Source: Labyrinthula sp. Ha (lineage: Eukaryota > Sar > Bigyra > Labyrinthulida > Labyrinthulaceae). From it: a DNA stretch of 64,000 nt. The DNA lies in NCBI GenBank assembly GCA_015227615.1, contig JAALGZ010000038.1:248001-312000 (forward strand), read 5' to 3'. Made by a program: the position numbers and the translations under genes. Position 1 is the first letter of the stretch; each line of letters begins with the position of its first letter. The notes under the pieces were generated by a model, which did no database searches, had not been told where the DNA came from, and saw nothing but the letters and a program-made list of their open reading frames with translations. Positions 45,222 through 58,252 of the stretch are shown in pieces.

Positions 45222-48200
45222 CCAGTTGAAAATTGTGCTCTGTGGTAATTCAATATTGAGTTTGTGCAGTCTGGTATTATTCGTTGAACTCTGTTAAAAT
45301 AAAATGCATCAGTGAAGGGACTATATGATATGTAAACTAAAACACACAGTGTTAGAATATTGTAAAATACTAGGAAAATGTTTATCTTCTTCATATCTTA
45401 TGCTTTATATCATCTGATATTTTATGTTTCATATTTATTTTTTGGACAGAGAGCAAGTGTCTTGATCGGAAGTAAACTATGTTGAGAGATCAAGGGAATG
45501 GATCTAGACAAGACCGAAAGGACTTAAACAAATATAATCTGATGGCTAAGAATAAAATTTATTTAAAATTTCGGCGCTCAGCTTTACTCTAGTTGGTAAA
45601 TAATAGACAACCTTTGGTATAGTAGATGAATAACTACCACCTAAGGTCTATTTTTCCTTGATAATTGTTGTAGTTAATATTTTTATCGTAATTTTATATA
45701 TTTTGGCACTTATTAAAAAAAAATACATAATTCACAATTACTAGAAGGCAATAATGATTAATGATGCTGCAAGAATTCATCGCTAACTTCTTATTATGAA
45801 CTTTTATTGAAAATACTTCCATAAAACTCGTACAATCTTATAATCCTTTTGCTCATTGTGACAATACATCTTCTATAATGGTTTTCTATGAAAAAATTAA
45901 AATTTGGTAAAATTTATTTGAGAATTTATTAACGAATAAGTTAGTTTTTACCACTTTAAACTGTTTAACCGCTATTTTAAACTCATTAAAATAGTCAAAA
46001 AAAGTTAGTCTTGTTAAAAAATAAAATTGTTAAATCAGAACAAACATTAAGATCCCGTTAAAAAAGGAAAAATGTCTGGTGCGATGATCAAGAATATTAC
46101 CGGCAGCGTGTGAATTCAATCAGCTGGAAAAGTTCCTAGAAACAGATGGAGTTTGCTTTGACTGCAACTGAGCTTTTCCTACAAAAATTAAAACTAGAAT
46201 CAACAACTTTTTTAATTTTAAACTAACGAGGTTTCTTCTACCGCCTGGCAAAAATAAAGAGTACTGTGTTTGAAAATTTAGTACCTTTCTTCTATAATAC
46301 TTAGATTTAAAGTCGATATTCTCTCCAACCAAATCTATACGAAATCATGTCCAGGATGCACCAACTTCAGGAACTTATTCTTTTTAGTCTATAAATTTTG
46401 GTAGAATTTTATCCCCAGTCTTCCTCTAGTTAATATATGTAAATTATTCTTTGAATCAAGGTAATGGTATTTTACTCTTTCAAAAGTTTTTGCATTGTCT
46501 GAAGCAGCTTGCAAAATCTCTGAAGTTTGCAGTGATCTGTATCAGTACACCCAAAAATTACATCTTATCTCAGTCATGGCATGTTTTATTAGGTACGAGC
46601 GGTGTTAAAGATGTTTTTTATATAAGCAGCTCTTTCTATCTCCTTATCGAGGCTATCAGCTAGCATACGATGTAGATATTTCTGGATACATGTGCCATCA
46701 AAATTGGTTTTGCTCAAGGAATTGGCATTATTTAGCTGCTTTTTATTACAACTTCATTAGAAACCTTAATAAAGCTGGAAAACATTTACTTTCTTTATCA
46801 AAATGATGCCAGGTAACCTTTTGAGTAAAATGCCTAGATATGTAACTCTTAAGAACAGGGACCTCAGTTTTTAATTAAGTATTTCCCCAAAACACGCATA
46901 ATACTGGCTTCTTATGGAGCTATACATATATAATTGAAAATATAAATGTCACATCTGCGCTAGTTTAAATGCGTCTGGAGTCATTTTTAAGAATTAAATG
47001 ATCAAAAACTTAGATTACTGAAAGGTTATTAAAAAATACAAGAGTTGAAACAATATTCTGCCTCAGAATATCTGATAGGGGGCAATACGGTAGTTTAGAA
47101 AATTTTCTTAACATTGGACAATATATGGCACCCATGTCACTACCAGCAAATCAAATTTTCATATATTCTGTATTAATTTCATCACCAAAATTTTGCCCTT
47201 ATTTATCTTACGCTTACATTGAAAGCCGTTTGGGGTTTTTGGATAGCTTCTGCGGGTAGCCCAGAATACATGGCTAATCTACACGTCTCATATACATGGT
47301 CGTCACAGTTGTATTTCTTAATGGGAACTAGAGAAAGAAATATATTTCAGTTTTGGGTCATAAAACCAATAATAAAGTTACAGGCGAAAACTATAACGCT
47401 TAGTTTAGCTTTTTTTTTCATAACACCTTATAAACATGAAATTCTGAAATTTAATATAATTTTTTATCAAATCTTAGCTTAATTACCTCAAGCACCGAAA
47501 AGACATTTAATAGCTAATGGACATTAGAGCAAGATTTCAGGAGCCTTGATGGGTTTTGCTAAGTAGAAATATATGTTTATAAAAAAACTGAGATTAAAAT
47601 AATTTCATCAAGAAAAAAGGCTGACCAAAAAAATAAATAAGAAAGCAGCCTAAGTGTTCAGAATTTATGTATGTAGCGAGAGCGATATGCGATTTTTAAA
47701 GGCAAGCCCCGAGTTTTATTATAGATATTGGTACAAGGACTAAAAAAATGTATGTAAATAACGATATACCATGAGAATAATAAATTGTAAAGGATACTGA
47801 TAGAGTTGACATAAAAAATCTTACAAAAAGTAAAAGAATGCAAAGCAATTTAGTATTCCTATTTATTCAAAGGATATTTACTTTTCCCTTAGTTTAGAAT
47901 ATCGCGTGATTTTGAGAAAAGCAAGTTTCCTTAGCTATATTTTAATTTGTTGTTTTCATAAGCTTGATGAATTTTAAAATTTAATTTACCCCTATTCAAT
48001 TCTATAAAAAGTAATATTGTATCATATTAGATCTAAAGAACTGGAAACAACTTTCCAGTATTATCCTCCAATCCCTTTAAATACGAGTTTGAGATAAAAA
48101 AAACTAATTTCTCCAGTGCGATAATGTATTAACAGTAGCATGTTGCAATATTTTCATCAATTGTCAACAATTTAGATAGAATGAAATAAGGCATAAATTA

Positions 48201-51200
48201 GATGATATGAGCAAAAAATAAACAGTTTTCGAATATTGTATTTTGATTAGATCGGTTGTTTTACAATTTGAGAGTTAAATTGATAATTTTTTCTTAAAAT
48301 AGTTTGAAACAAGGCGTTATATGGACAAAAAGCTTTCTTGTCTTGAATAACGTATTCAAGAAATGTTATTGGTGGTTTATATACTCGTAATAAACGGTAA
48401 GAATTTTGCAGTAATAATTTTACTGGTAACTGCCGTTTCACTGATAAGGAACCTTAAAAGTGGTAAGTACGGGAAATGTAGATGAAGCAGCATGCTGTCG
48501 TTACCAAAACCAGCGTCCCATTATGAGATAGCCATATCGTTGATCTGCATATGCGCAGACACCATTTAAACTTATAAATTCGAGAACAAGGCAATCTTTA
48601 AACTTTCTGACCAGGAAATACCTCAATTCTGACTTCTATCTTAGAACCCAAACTTAAAGAAGCTGGGCTGACTTTACTTGCTGAAACATCTGGAAAAACA
48701 TTTGTGCATTTGGGGAAGTAAACGAGCGGTATACAAGCTCAATTGTTAGTTCATGTCTGTATCTGTATCATCACAAGCATGAAATTATGTATGTAGCATT
48801 TATTGCTAACCCTAAGCAGTTACTTAGGATATATTTCATTGATTAAGAGTCTAGCACTTCAGAAGAGGCAAAGTTTCAAGGCAGAAGCCGAGTTATACTC
48901 GACATAGTCAGATGGATTTATAGTCTTTGAAGTAATTTTATACTATGAAACGCTTTATGCTATTTACCTTGCATTTCGCTGTGCTCTTCATATTTTCCTT
49001 TTTCCAAGTATTACTGTGTTAGATAGTTTACGATTTGATTTCCGAAGACATCGCCTACAAACTATAATACACGCCTGATGCTACCGTAATACATGATAAA
49101 TATGCAAGCCAAAATAATTAGAATAAATTTCCCTGCTTTTGTACCTTCTTTGTACAGAAATGGCTAGAAAACAATTTCTAGTGTGATATGAAAAAGACAA
49201 AGCTGCGTGCTAAGTCTTGCTTCAAGACTATTATTTTCTACAATATAATAGCTTTTTGCAGTAGGTTATTATGATTTGTAAAGCCAAAGAGTTATTAAAT
49301 TATCCATATTAAGTCAACTTAAAGATATTAAGAACAAGTTATTATTGTCATTGAAATTCATGATACATATATTTGTGAATTCTACTATTAAAGGAAGACT
49401 TTGCTGGCATAGATTCTTGCATGGAGAAGCTTAAGACAAGTTCTTAACTCTTGGACAGCCGGAGTCCCTTGCAAGTTTTATGCTCTAATCATACACCAGC
49501 ATTTAATTTTCTTGCTTTACTTTCTTATCATAAGCTAAATACTCTGTCAAAAAAGCAAAAATTCTCTTCAATTGAAAGGCTAATCAAAGATTAAAATTTA
49601 AATAATTTGGTGAAGTTGCAGCAATGAACCACGTAACACACCAAGAACCTCACCTGAACGTTGGGAAAGCGTGTAGGAAAGCCTCATACACTTTCAAAAA
49701 TTTTGCTCATATAGTCGAGCAGCTTTCAATTGGAAATATGTCTGCTTTATGTATTTTGTATCGATATGAGGAGGTTATGTTTATTGAATATTCATGTACA
49801 CGTAGTTTGGGAAATGCGCTTAGTTAGAATAGGGAGATTTGACTGGATGGCATATTATGGTAAAAACAGACATAGTTACCAACCAACAGAAAGACGAAAA
49901 TAAAGACAGACATCAAGTGAAAACAAGAACTTATCTGATCAAAGCTATAGTAAAAGACAAATAGAATAAGACGTACCTTAATCATTAATAGTGCACTGCC
50001 TTGTTGGTTCGAAGGACATCTCGATTCGATCAAATACACAACATATACCAATATTTTGAGTCTTTTTGGTATATAGTGTGTGTTTTACATTCATATTGAT
50101 TAAATTATTTAAAATTATATTATTGTTCTTTTAACTTTTGATTTAATATTTTGGTCAAATTATTTCATTTAAGTGAAGAAAATTAAATCAATACCTAATT
50201 CGGTAACTTAATAAATTTAAGTATTGTTTACACATATTATGTTAAATATCACAAGATGCTTAAAAACAATATTTGAATGCAAGAGCATTGATTGTAAGCT
50301 TTTCTCCAGAAGGATAATTCTTCCTTAAAGGGTTCCAATTTTATTGTAGAAAAAGCATAATATAATTGGAACGAAATCAAAAGAGAAATTTGGAAAAGAT
50401 TGTCGGTAGATAACCTCATATTTTGTGGAAAGTTGAGTTGATTTTATATACATAACAGGTTTTAAAAATACAAATTTTCTCTTCAAAATGTTTTCAAAGA
50501 AAATAACTATGATAAATAACTGGAATTGAAAGTTATAAATATTAAAGAAAATATTTGTAAACATGGTCTAGATATACTGAAGTCCAAGTTTTCTGATATG
50601 TAACCAGGCAGGATAGAGTTACGCCAAGTTAAAATCTCTCCTGATAATTTATCTGAGCTCTATTCAAAATTGGTTAACTCACTTTCAAGAGTAGAATAAA
50701 TTATACTTTTCAGGAGATTCGTTGTATCTAGGGTTTATTAAGCTAGCATTGTGTTTGTTTTCCTAAGTAATGGCAACGCTATGATGTAGTTTGTGTTTTG
50801 ATAAGTTTTGCTGAAACCTTGCGGAAACAAAATGACATTTTATTATCGAGCATTAAGCACCAGCGTAAAATAAACATGCTTGAAATTTGGGAAAGGGGTT
50901 AGACACCTATCCATGTCGTTAATTTAGTTCAATTCAACCTCTAGCATTCAATGAATGTCTTTATCCGAGTTAGATACTTATCCAGTTGACATAAACCCTT
51001 CCTTTTTATTGCTCTCACAAAGAACTACTATATAGTCTCTTTAAGAAATTTATATTTAGCATTCTGCAAACAAATTTCCCGCCGATGTATTACGTATGTT
51101 TTCTGTCTCTCTCTAAGTGGATCTGTTTCATTGACAAGAAAAAGCAGTTCCACCTGAGATATGAAATAAAAACCTGTTCCATAAAAAATATGTTGTATTC

Positions 51201-52088
51201 AGTAGTTCAAAGTAGTGTAATTTTATTAGAAACGAGTTCATATCTACTGATTCTATGCGCACTGGAGTTGACAATTGTTGTATCCAAGAATGTTCACAGC
51301 AGGTTGAAACTTCTGATTGGAGCAATGAAAGATTCCTGCGAAGCAATTACGTTTAATGGATAAATGACACTGCGTTTATTATAATTTCAGTGGTTTCTAA
51401 TCTTTGATCCAATTTTCCGCTTAATAAAGAAAAATTATTATACACGTTGAAATATTTGGTTGTAACAAAGACTAGGATTTTAGCCTGAAGAGAACTGTTA
51501 CCATCTAAGGAAATATTTATTTCTTTTTTGGTTGTTCTGTATTATAAAGCTCTGAGTGAAAGGGGAAAAGTTGTACTTAAATCTAATACTGCCTCAAGTT
51601 TTCCAACATGTTAAACTTTTGAGCTTTCTCTAGGACTTTGACGCTCTACGATGCAAAATGTGCTGTTGAATTTTTTTTCTCTCTTGAACATCCTAGTTTG
51701 CCATATTAGGAAAAAATGTTTAATAAAGGTGACGGTACTGGCCAAAGCTAAGCAAAGCATCAAGATTATTCATTACTCCTTGTTGGAATTCTGGAGTTTT
51801 GAGATGGGGTTTTTCGACGTGTTTTGGATCCTGAGTTTGGGTAATGTGTTCTCTTCATAGAATCAACCAAGTTGACTGCTTAATTTTTTTCCCAGAGAAA
51901 GCTACTAGTACAGCGAGTTAAAACTCCAACAAAAAAAAGTTTTAGTTTGTTCACATAGCTAATGGGTTTTTGGTGTTATTCTAACGAGAAGTAACTATGG
52001 AATATATATGTTTATCCTTATTGCTTCCATCTAGCACTGTGATATTCTTACTATATATAGGACTTACAGAAACCAAAAGATAAACCAG
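45222..52088. other. Gene-poor intergenic DNA (6.9 kb)
   Basis: The longest gene-free stretch in the window. Short frames of 60-92 codons are scattered on both strands without recognisable motifs. No tRNA, rRNA or snRNA-like sequence was found. Confidence 0.4.
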
Positions 52089-52664
52089 TTAAACAGATTC
52101 TTCGGTGTCTTTATCTTCCGATTCTGTATTTTTTATCTCTGTATTAACTGTTTCTTGCTTTAATACTTCTGTGGCTTCTGGGTTTTGTGGTTGATATCTA
52201 TCCATAAAGACCCCAAAAGCTCCATGAATAACAGCAATTGCCAAAAGCCACCTCATTCTGGTCAAATTACTTGATGTTTCCTTTTCTTCAAGAAAGCCAA
52301 AATTACCCTGTTCCTTCATTACATCAAATGCATCTTGCATTTGGGTTAATCGAATTGACAATACACCTACTCTTATAAAGTTTAGGTGGATTAAACCTAA
52401 CTGGAAGTATCGCAAGCAGCAAGACATAACCAAGAATGTACTGGTCATAGCCAAAAATAGCACACTGAAAGCTTTTTCATCTTTTATTACCTGCGCAGCC
52501 AGAGTTTGAGCTATGTTGTTTCCATCTTGGAAATTATCTATCTCATCCTCTATATCGTTCGAAGAGAGAACTATCCGGATATTAAAAGATATGGCTGCAA
52601 CTCCGAGAATACAGTTTATAAGATTTGATAAATTTGTTTGTGGTTTGTATTCACTTGAAGACAT
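52089..52664 (-). CDS. Unrecognised small membrane protein, 191 aa
   Basis: The ATG start at 52,664 gives a single-exon frame. The product has an N-terminal hydrophobic segment (LINCILGVAAISFNIRIVL), a central pair (FSVLFLAMTSTFLVMSCCLRYF and LIHLNFIRVGVLSI), a fourth near 145 (LLAIAVIHGAFGVFM), and an acidic Thr/Glu-rich tail. The four-segment topology loosely resembles the TVP15-like protein 7 kb away, but no shared motif is visible. The function is unknown. It is isolated between two long gene-poor stretches. Confidence 0.7.
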   Translation of the reverse strand: MSSSEYKPQTNLSNLINCILGVAAISFNIRIVLSSNDIEDEIDNFQDGNNIAQTLAAQVIKDEKAFSVLFLAMTSTFLVMSCCLRYFQLGLIHLNFIRVGVLSIRLTQMQDAFDVMKEQGNFGFLEEKETSSNLTRMRWLLAIAVIHGAFGVFMDRYQPQNPEATEVLKQETVNTEIKNTESEDKDTEESV

Positions 52665-55600
52665 TTCTCTTTTTTTGTTTGGTTTTGTTAAAATTAGCTT
52701 TAAGGAAACTCTTAAACCGAACCTCTGCGGGTTTATTTGTCCCCGCTAAAGTACTAGAACACAATCGATACTCTTATATCGTTACAATACCATTAGACTA
52801 ATACCGACTTTCTAATGTTTAACTCCACCTTATTAAATATCATATAATGTTATATTCCAATAAATCTAATATGATAAGCAATACCTATTCCCAGGTTGTT
52901 TTACTTTATATTCCTATTGTGAAATCGGGACATTAATTAAACTATTTCTTTTCAGTCAATTTCCTGTTGGAGAAAAATGAAAATATACGTAAAATAGAAG
53001 AATGTAATGTTTAAAGAAGACATTGTGGTAGATAAACGCAGTTTTAAGTTATATAAATACGAGTAAATACCAAAAGATTGAGAAGAATAATTGAAAGGAT
53101 AAATATATATAAGAATAATTTAAACAAGAAGTTTGGGAATAACAGAGAACTAGTTTAGTGATAATTGAAGAGAGGAAGTCAGATTGAACAAAGCACAGTG
53201 TAAAACAGAAAGCTAGAACACCGTGTATAAGTTTAGTGACAAGTAGTGAAACTTCAACAATAATAACTTAAGGAGCCTTGTTTTGCTATTTTAATTTTTA
53301 AAGCTCGCTTGTTCTAATATAATTAATATTTTGTTGCTTACCGCTGAATGAAACACTATATGGTTTTGTGATGAATCTATAGGATGGGCCACCATTCTAT
53401 AGAATTCAACTTTAAGCTCTTGAACTAGGTCCAAGAAACCTTAGTTAACGAAAAATGATTTGTAGAAATTGAACTTCTGCTCTCTTAGTGCTAAAGAATT
53501 GCCCAGCGTGTTTGCAACGAGCTCTTGTAGTTGGGAATCTAAAACATTGGGGACAAAGAAGATTTAAATGATCTCAAAGGTCCTGTCTCTATTAATTATG
53601 TTTATTTTCTGTTGGCCGCATATTTTTGTCTTTCGCTAAGCCTTGTTCTGCTGTAGCTTCATAAATTGGTATTAACAATTCAGTCTATAGTTTTACGACA
53701 TTTTTCTTGTGTAATGTTAATATGATCTGTTAATCTCTTGGTGCAGACACTGTCGAAAAAAAATAGCAGACAATCTCTCTGGTGTGGAAACTCAAACCCA
53801 GTGCAACCAAAATGCTATTCCAAAGACACATATTTAAACTAGCTAAGAGCATACAACATTCCGATTAGCTGACTAAACTGTTAAGGAAGTTCCTTGACTT
53901 GATGTCTTTTCCATTCATTATGGGGCATGAGAATTACTTAGCTAATTTTTACAAGTTAACTCACCTACAGTTAAATTAACCCAGCAAAGAGCTTCGAAAT
54001 ATCATTTTGATTTGGTCACTCAAGTGGCTTTCTAGACTCTTCAGCATATTCTCAATTTCTGGTCTCACAATTTTCTAGACAAGGTTCAATGGAGCTTAAT
54101 TCCATAGAAACATTTATGTTTCTCATCACAATACTAATTCCTAATACACCTGGAACAATTTGATAGTCTGGTAGAATAGCAGTTCGTATTAGGATTGAAA
54201 TACATGAGCAGTGTTTAACATAAACGTTGTATTTGGATATCACGTTATCATAGTGTAGTGTCAAAGAAGTAGCTCTTTTCCGGGTCCAAAGTGAGGTACT
54301 GAAAGTATGGTTTATTTAAGAACCAAAGTAATGTGGTATCATTTAACATCAATGTGTATCAAACCTGCACCGCACCAGTGTATGGCCTGTCTTATCTTCT
54401 AGACACTGTAACCTTAGTTTCTCACATCAAAGGTAGCTGTTGTTTTTATAGCAATTCTAAGCATAAAACACGCGTAGAGTTTCTAGTCATGTGAATAGTT
54501 GATATTTCTTGTTTCCAAGATTATTATTCTTAGTGGGCGTCAAGCAAGAATATTCTCATATGTGGATGTCCTGCTCTAACAACAGTTTCTTATTTAAAAC
54601 TTTCGTAGCCCTTCTCACTAAATTTCTTGGTGTTTAGTAGCTTCTTCGGTACATTTGACGTTCATACTTTACCCATAATTTGAAATAGAATTTTCTTGGA
54701 GATAGCTTGGAATTCAGCATTTGAAGAATTTTCACAAACAGAATGTATTTTTGGTTCGTTTTTCTTAACTATGCAAAGAATACTACAACTGTGACATAGA
54801 ATAGGTGGATAGCGGCACCTGCATTTTATTCTTCTCTATTATACATAGTCTATTTGAAGGATTTGGGTCGATACCTTAGAGCAGTAAAACTGGCTCTGCT
54901 TTCAATAATCACCTTCTGGGAAATCTCTGGTGTTATATATGCTACATGAATTGAAAGTTAGTATATTGTAGAACTTGTTTAGCGATTCTACAGTCACATT
55001 TATGCTTATGTGTTATTTGTACTTTACCAGTTTTGTCCATTAGATTACATTCATTTACCCATCATTCTATACCTGGTTCATCATGCATCCAATTCTTCGA
55101 CCTAAAATCATATCTTGCACCCAACACTTATAAGATCTGTTCTTGTAATCTATTTTTCCGGCACCCCCTATATTGCTTAATATAAGAACTATTCTTCATA
55201 TCCTGGACAAGATTCGTTTTATTCTCTTAATCTCATCATAGATTGCTTGAGCACACTTAAAACATTTATTTTCCTATCCGATTATCATTTTTCATTTTTT
55301 TGTTCGTTGTTGCTTTTAACTGAGTGTATGCCTTTTCTTGGAAGAAGATTCTATTCAATGTTATCAAATTCTGTTTTTTTATTCATAAATTTATTTTCTT
55401 TTTCATACAGATCTCAAGTAGTTAAAAACCTTTTATGGTATCATAATTAATAAGTTTTTCTCTATCTAAAAGTGACACAATATTTAAATGTTGATTAATA
55501 TTATCACATAAGGGGGGGCTTTTGGGAGTCTTAACTTACCGCGCGAGTAATCTACGCTGCATCATGTGAGGAGAACTTTTAAAATCTAGCGATGTTTACC

Positions 55601-57779
55601 TAAGACAATTCTATAAACACTTGCACCATTTTCTATTATGAAAACGAATTTACAAATACTCTATGCAAATCCATTAACGGCATCTTAGACGTATTTTCTC
55701 ATAATAATAATGTGGTAACGGAGAATCTTACTCTTTTTTCAATGTTGTATTGAAAGAGCAAACCACGCAAAATTTAATATAGGGACAGGGTATTTAGCTA
55801 AACAATGCTCTTGTAGGTATCATTTTTATCCTCAGTTTTAACCTATGACTTCTTCATACTGCGAATCTTTGCGTTTTCTGGTCTTCTAAGGAAGTAAGTG
55901 CATTCAGTCATCATAGTGTTTCTGCCCAAGAATCCAATTTTTTTAGATTGAAGCTTCGTTAAAATCACCAATGTCTGGTACACCATCAACAAATCCACAA
56001 TTTTTAACTGAGGCAGTATTTTTCTAAATAATGTTGATGTATCAAGTTACAGACATTTTACAAAGGAATAACATGATAGTTTAAGTTATTTGACTTTGAT
56101 GACAGTTTTATGCTTACGATGCTCAATGCAGAGAGATTGCAGATAATTAATGCAAATTGTTAGCTTCGTTTCAACTCAATCTCCTGAGATTTATATTTTG
56201 AGAATTTTGCCTCAGTTTTGACCTGGCCGGAGGCCTTTCCGCTGATCCATGGGTGACGGTGTATGGTCCCATGAAAACTAATAGGTATGAACTGCAAAAT
56301 TTTCCCGAGATCAAACCAACTACCTTATTCGTTCATAATTTTAGAATGGCCACTGGACAGCAATGAATCTTCTAGGTATGATTATTCTATCTGTTATACA
56401 TGTTTCACGTGGGGTTAGATTAGGCCATTTTTCTCTCTCAGGATTTAAGGAAATAAATCCTCCATTTCTTTATTTTGCCCGGGTTTATAGACACACTATC
56501 AAGTCTTTTTTTTATCTCAACATGAAATATAAAATGGGCATCTGCTTCAATCTTCCAAAGTCTATCTATTATGGAGAATTTCCATGTCTCCATGTCCATT
56601 ATTTCCTTTACCAAGAGTGGGATAAACCCTTTTAGTGTCTATTATAGGTTAAAATTTAAGAAAACTGTTCTGATGGGAAGAATACAGCTCTAAACTCTGC
56701 TAATATATATTTTCTAAAAGGATAAATTACATAGCTTAGTCTTAGGCGTGGAAAAGGTTGACAATTGGAATTACAACAAAAAAAAAATTAGCAGAGCAAC
56801 TGAAAATACTTTGCCTTGAACCAGGGCTAATTCTTTTCATCCTCGCAGAAGTCTTAAGATTTTCAATTCAACATCTTACCACATAGTCAATAAAGTAATG
56901 AATTTATGCAACAAATAGAAGATCATTTTGAAGCCATGAACTCCTCCTTTTATTATGCAAAATTATTGACTCTATTTTTGTTATCCCTGCAACAGGTAAC
57001 CTTTCTTCTAGTTTCAAAATTTGAGCAAAGATCCAGCGATCTCTTTGGTGGAAAAATTTTTCAACTCTAAAGTTTTGGAAGAACTTTTCTTTTTCTTGTA
57101 GCTGATTGCATTCTTTAAAACTTTCAAACCAGGATTACAAGTACTGGTGGCTCATTTCTATTCATTTTTCATAATCGTAAGTAGCAACGCATAGAATATC
57201 AATAGGCTTTTCCCTTAAAAAAATATTTATTGATAGTTCTGTCTTCCTTTTTAAGAGATAATTTAAAGTATTAGACAACTAAGTGGAGTAAAACTTGAGT
57301 TAACGTGCTATGCAAACTTCTATAATCGTTCTGTTGAAGTACATATGCAACAAGCAATAGAGACTTTACTGCATTCAAGTCAAGTAATTTGGGAAAAGTG
57401 TATTAATTGATAAAACTGAATCTCGAATATCACTTGGTAAATTGGATATATGACTTAAATGTTTTCAACCATGAACAATACCGCTCTTTTTCTTTGAATG
57501 GTGGGTGTAGGAAACTTACTTAGAATAATGTTAGTCCGCTTTATTCAAAAATATTTATGAAAATTTATTCATGCTCAGCATATGGACAAAATTCATATGA
57601 AATCAATGAACGTAGCTTATTAGTGACACGAAAGCGCTCTAATCTATCCCAAAATATTTGAAACCAAGTTGATGAGAATTTTTTGAAAATCAAGTATGAA
57701 AATGTTATATCTATTTCGCTTTCAACTCCTAATGAAAACTTAAAAACATATAAATGGAAGCAAGAGAATTGTAATTTAC
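52665..57779. other. Gene-poor intergenic DNA (5.1 kb)
   Basis: No credible coding frame. A G-run (seven G) occurs at ~55,511 and a small GC-rich palindrome GGCCGGAGGCC at ~56,226; neither has a clear meaning. Confidence 0.4.
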
Positions 57780-58221
57780 TCATTCAACAAACCAATCCAT
57801 TGCTCCTCCAGTGTAGTTTTTTACATCTTCATATCCAAGCGATGCGGCCATCTCCGCTGCCATAGCACTTCTACCTCCCGCCTTGCACGAAAAAATTAAT
57901 GCACCACCCTTTGCAGGTTTGCTAAAACCATATTTTGCAGTGAAATCTGTTTCATCCATCTGCAGCGCCTCGGGAACCTAAATTAAATACGGAATCAAAA
58001 TTTACCTTTCCAAGAGGTATATTTTCCGCTTTCCCCTTACCAGCCTGCAGTGGCCCAGATGCTAATATCTCCTCTATTTCTCTGACATCGATAACAATAG
58101 CTGATCCCGATTCAAGTGCTTTCTTTACTTGATCACGCCCAATGTTGCTAAATGGATGACCTTTCATTCCTGTTGAAAAAACTCTTAACAAGAAATTCAT
58201 TATGAGCCAGGGTAATGTCAT
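57780..58221 (-). CDS. Single-domain rhodanese (thiosulfate sulfurtransferase-like), one 28-nt intron
   Basis: Exons 58,006-58,221 and 57,780-57,977 give 137 aa. The first exon carries AIVIDVREIEEILASG and ENIPLGK, and the second starts VPEALQ and contains the active-site loop FSCKAGGRSAMAAEMAASLG, with Cys as the persulfide-forming residue in the C-x-x-G-x-R-S pattern. It ends in YTGGAMDWF, the usual G-G-x-x-x-W close of the fold. Such proteins carry sulfane sulfur for thiol chemistry or detoxification. The N terminus (MNFLLRVFSTGMKG) might be an organelle leader; a second ATG lies at 58,200. It diverges from the Pol5-like gene with only 31 bp between start codons. Confidence 0.93.
57978..58005 (-). 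other. 28-nt intron in the rhodanese gene
   Basis: GTAAAT donor, AATTTAG acceptor, phase 0. Splicing restores a full rhodanese domain including the catalytic loop; without it the frame stops before the active site. Confidence 0.92.
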
Positions 58222-58252
58222 ATCGAGCTTAGAGACACAGTGAACGAAAACA
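58222..58252. promoter_or_regulatory. 31-bp intergenic segment between divergent starts
   Basis: This is all the DNA between the rhodanese and Pol5-like start codons. Both core promoters must lie in it or overlap the opposite coding region. No TATA-like element is evident. Confidence 0.5.

Noticed and set aside
44896-45297. 133-codon plus-strand frame
   Set aside because: It lies antisense over the TVP15-like gene, whose protein has recognisable motifs and membrane segments; the plus frame has none.
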